A stretch of 34,038 nucleotides of DNA from Actinomycetes bacterium. Lineage in GTDB: Bacteria; Actinomycetota; Acidimicrobiia; Acidimicrobiales; Acidimicrobiaceae. The position numbers and the translations under genes were made by a program. Below, piece after piece: positions 32,467 to 34,038 of this stretch. Location: contig JAJZXI010000009.1 of assembly GCA_021806545.1 (NCBI GenBank), forward strand, positions 1-34,038, read 5' to 3'. Numbering within the stretch: position 1 is the stretch's first letter; each line of letters opens with the position of its first letter. The notes under the pieces were generated by a model, which was given only the letters and a program-made list of their open reading frames with translations, was not told the origin of the DNA and did no database searches.

Positions 32467-32491
32467 CACAGGGGTGGTCGCCACCCCTGTG
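32467..32491. terminator. hairpin terminator between convergent genes
   Basis: CACAGGGGTGG and CCACCCCTGTG form an uninterrupted 11-base-pair stem closed by a three-base TCG loop. It lies 18 bases after the membrane protein stop and 52 bases beyond the fumC stop, so it could end both transcripts. It is not followed by a T-run on either side, so its intrinsic termination strength is uncertain. Confidence 0.6.
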
Positions 32492-32542
32492 TCGTCGCAA
32501 TGAACGGGTTCCATGCACGTTCATCGTGGTGGAGTCGCTCTT

Positions 32543-33928
32543 CTATCGAATGATTCCCCCTTTGGTCATTGCCATCACGTCGAGTGCGACGTCTACCTCG
32601 GCCTCGGTAAGAAGCCCCTTCTCAAGAACGACGGTTCGTAGGTCCTTGTCAGTCGCGAGTGCCTCCTTGATTACTTTCGCTGCCTGCTCGTAGCCGATAT
32701 AGGGGTTCAGTGAAGTTCCAATCGATGGAGAGGACAGCGCGTACGTTCGACAGCGCTCCACGTTGGCGACAATGCCGCTCACGCATTTGTCTGCCATCGC
32801 CTCCGCGATGGTCGCCAGAATGTGGATGGAGTCGAGTACGGCTACCCCGATGATCGGTTGCATGACGTTCAGTTCAAAATTGCCTGCCGCACCACCAAAG
32901 GCGATCGTCGCATCGTTGCCGACAACGCGAGCCACGACTTGGCACATCGCCTCAGGCACGACAGGATTGACCTTCCCGGGCATAATCGAAGATCCGGGCT
33001 GAAGGTCAGGCAGGTGGATCTCGCCAAGTCCGCAGCGAGGTCCCGACGACATCCACCGCAGATCATTCGCGATCTTGTAATACCCCATCGCAAGCGTCTT
33101 CAATGCACCCGAGAGCGAGACGATGCCGTCTCGTGCACCATGGGCCTCGAAATGGTTCTCTGCTTCGCGAATCGGCACGCCGAGATGCTCTCTGAGCGTC
33201 GTTAGGACCCCATCGGCGAACCCCGGAGGGGCGTTGAGTCCCGTCCCGACCGCCGTGCCTCCGAGCGGGACCTCCCCCACGTCGTCCTTCGCGATCTCGA
33301 TTCGGGCAATGGCCTTACGGATCGCCGCTGCATAACCGGAGAACTCCTGGCCGAGGGTAATAGGCGTCGCATCCATCAGATGTGTCCGACCCGACTTGAC
33401 GACCCCAGCGAACTCGTCAGCCTTGCTCTCGAGACTTTCGGCCAACCTACTCAGGGCAGGCACCAACACCTTGGTGAGCTCAAGCAGCACACCGAGGTGC
33501 AGGGCGGTGGGGAACACATCGTTCGACGACTGTGAGGCATTCACATGATCATTGGGGAGCACTTCGCGACCTAGGTGAGCGCTTGCGAGATGGGCCAGTA
33601 CCTCGTTGACGTTCATATTCGATGAGGTTCCGGATCCCGTCTGGTAGATGTCGATGGGGAACTGATCATCGTTGGTCCACGCCAGTACCTCCTCACAAGC
33701 CTCAACGATGGCTTGACTCACCGACGTCTCCAGGATTCCCAGCGTCGCATTGGTCCTCGCAGCAGCCCACTTGACCCATACCAACCCCTTGATCAACGAG
33801 AGCGGGAGACGCTGACCAGAGATCGGAAAGTTCTGCACCGCACGCTGAGTCTGCGCACCCCAGAGCGCATCAGCAGGCACCTCAATCTCACCCATTGAAT
33901 CGTGTTCGATTCGTGTACCGTCACCCAT
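32543..33928 (-). CDS. fumC: class II fumarate hydratase
   Basis: Interconverts fumarate and malate in the citric acid cycle. The 462-residue product has the superfamily signature [11 protein letters not shown]. It also has [14 protein letters not shown] and [20 protein letters not shown], whose THLMDATP corresponds to the catalytic His region of FumC. The ending and length fit fumarase rather than aspartase or argininosuccinate lyase. A longer frame begins at 33964, but ATG 33928 is used. GGGAGGAA lies just ahead and the [23 protein letters not shown] start is family-typical. Single gene, converging with the small membrane protein gene. Confidence 0.93.
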   Translation of the reverse strand: MGDGTRIEHDSMGEIEVPADALWGAQTQRAVQNFPISGQRLPLSLIKGLVWVKWAAARTNATLGILETSVSQAIVEACEEVLAWTNDDQFPIDIYQTGSGTSSNMNVNEVLAHLASAHLGREVLPNDHVNASQSSNDVFPTALHLGVLLELTKVLVPALSRLAESLESKADEFAGVVKSGRTHLMDATPITLGQEFSGYAAAIRKAIARIEIAKDDVGEVPLGGTAVGTGLNAPPGFADGVLTTLREHLGVPIREAENHFEAHGARDGIVSLSGALKTLAMGYYKIANDLRWMSSGPRCGLGEIHLPDLQPGSSIMPGKVNPVVPEAMCQVVARVVGNDATIAFGGAAGNFELNVMQPIIGVAVLDSIHILATIAEAMADKCVSGIVANVERCRTYALSSPSIGTSLNPYIGYEQAAKVIKEALATDKDLRTVVLEKGLLTEAEVDVALDVMAMTKGGIIR

Positions 33929-34038
33929 GTCGTTCCTCCCAGTCCCACCTGAACATCTGTCCATCCACGCTATCGGAGTCCTCGGGAGTTTTCCACTCCG
34001 TCTCCACCACCCCTCCCGGAGGTCGATCGAGACTAGGA

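Overview
The window looks like a chromosomal segment of a moderately high-GC actinobacterium. An acidophilic or iron-cycling member of the Acidimicrobiia is my best guess. This is inferred from the mix of DUF501, an actinobacterial-type MurA with Asp in place of the catalytic Cys, a class II fumarase, TreS, many GTG/TTG starts and tightly overlapping operons. No rRNA or other taxonomic marker is present, so the placement is tentative.

Layout. (1) 1-720: an insertion-sequence scar, with a frameshifted 5' part of an IS21-type istA abutting a frameshifted 3' part of an ISKra4-type transposase. (2) 718-10800, all on the minus strand: an eight-gene molybdenum hydroxylase operon transcribed coxS-coxL-coxM-coxD-coxE-xdhC/coxF-mocA-coxG, mostly with overlapping junctions. 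It is followed by a DUF501 gene, tRNA-Leu(UAA), a thioredoxin and a serine beta-lactamase-like hydrolase. The S-L-M order and the AYRGAGR active-site loop mark it as a form II enzyme, so CO should not be assumed as substrate. (3) 11255-12690, plus strand: an NfeD/slipin (SPFH) membrane pair. (4) 13093-19151, plus strand: a three-gene unit with an AddB-like protein (intact PD-(D/E)XK nuclease, no Walker A), a UvrD/AddA-like helicase (intact motor, nuclease residues gone, Fe-S cysteines kept) and an unrecognised 179-residue protein. This is the most likely candidate in the window for something undescribed. (5) 19227-19581: remains of an ECF sigma factor gene.

(6) 19769-28157: carbon metabolism and envelope genes. 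They are a probable methylsuccinyl-CoA dehydrogenase (plus strand), an unknown membrane protein (plus), a malyl-CoA/methylmalyl-CoA lyase-like protein (minus), and a compact minus-strand operon murA-meaB-echA-treS. Mcd-like, Mcl-like and MeaB proteins together suggest acetyl-CoA assimilation by the ethylmalonyl-CoA pathway, but crotonyl-CoA carboxylase/reductase, ethylmalonyl-CoA mutase and mesaconyl-CoA hydratase are not in the window. (7) 28291-34038: an MFS transporter (plus), a dienelactone hydrolase family protein (minus), a flavin/F420-type split-barrel protein (minus), a small possibly zinc-binding unknown protein (minus), a three-helix membrane protein (plus) ending at a strong hairpin, and fumarase FumC (minus).

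The reading is by eye. Family assignments rest on motifs I could locate. No searches, folding or alignment programs were run.
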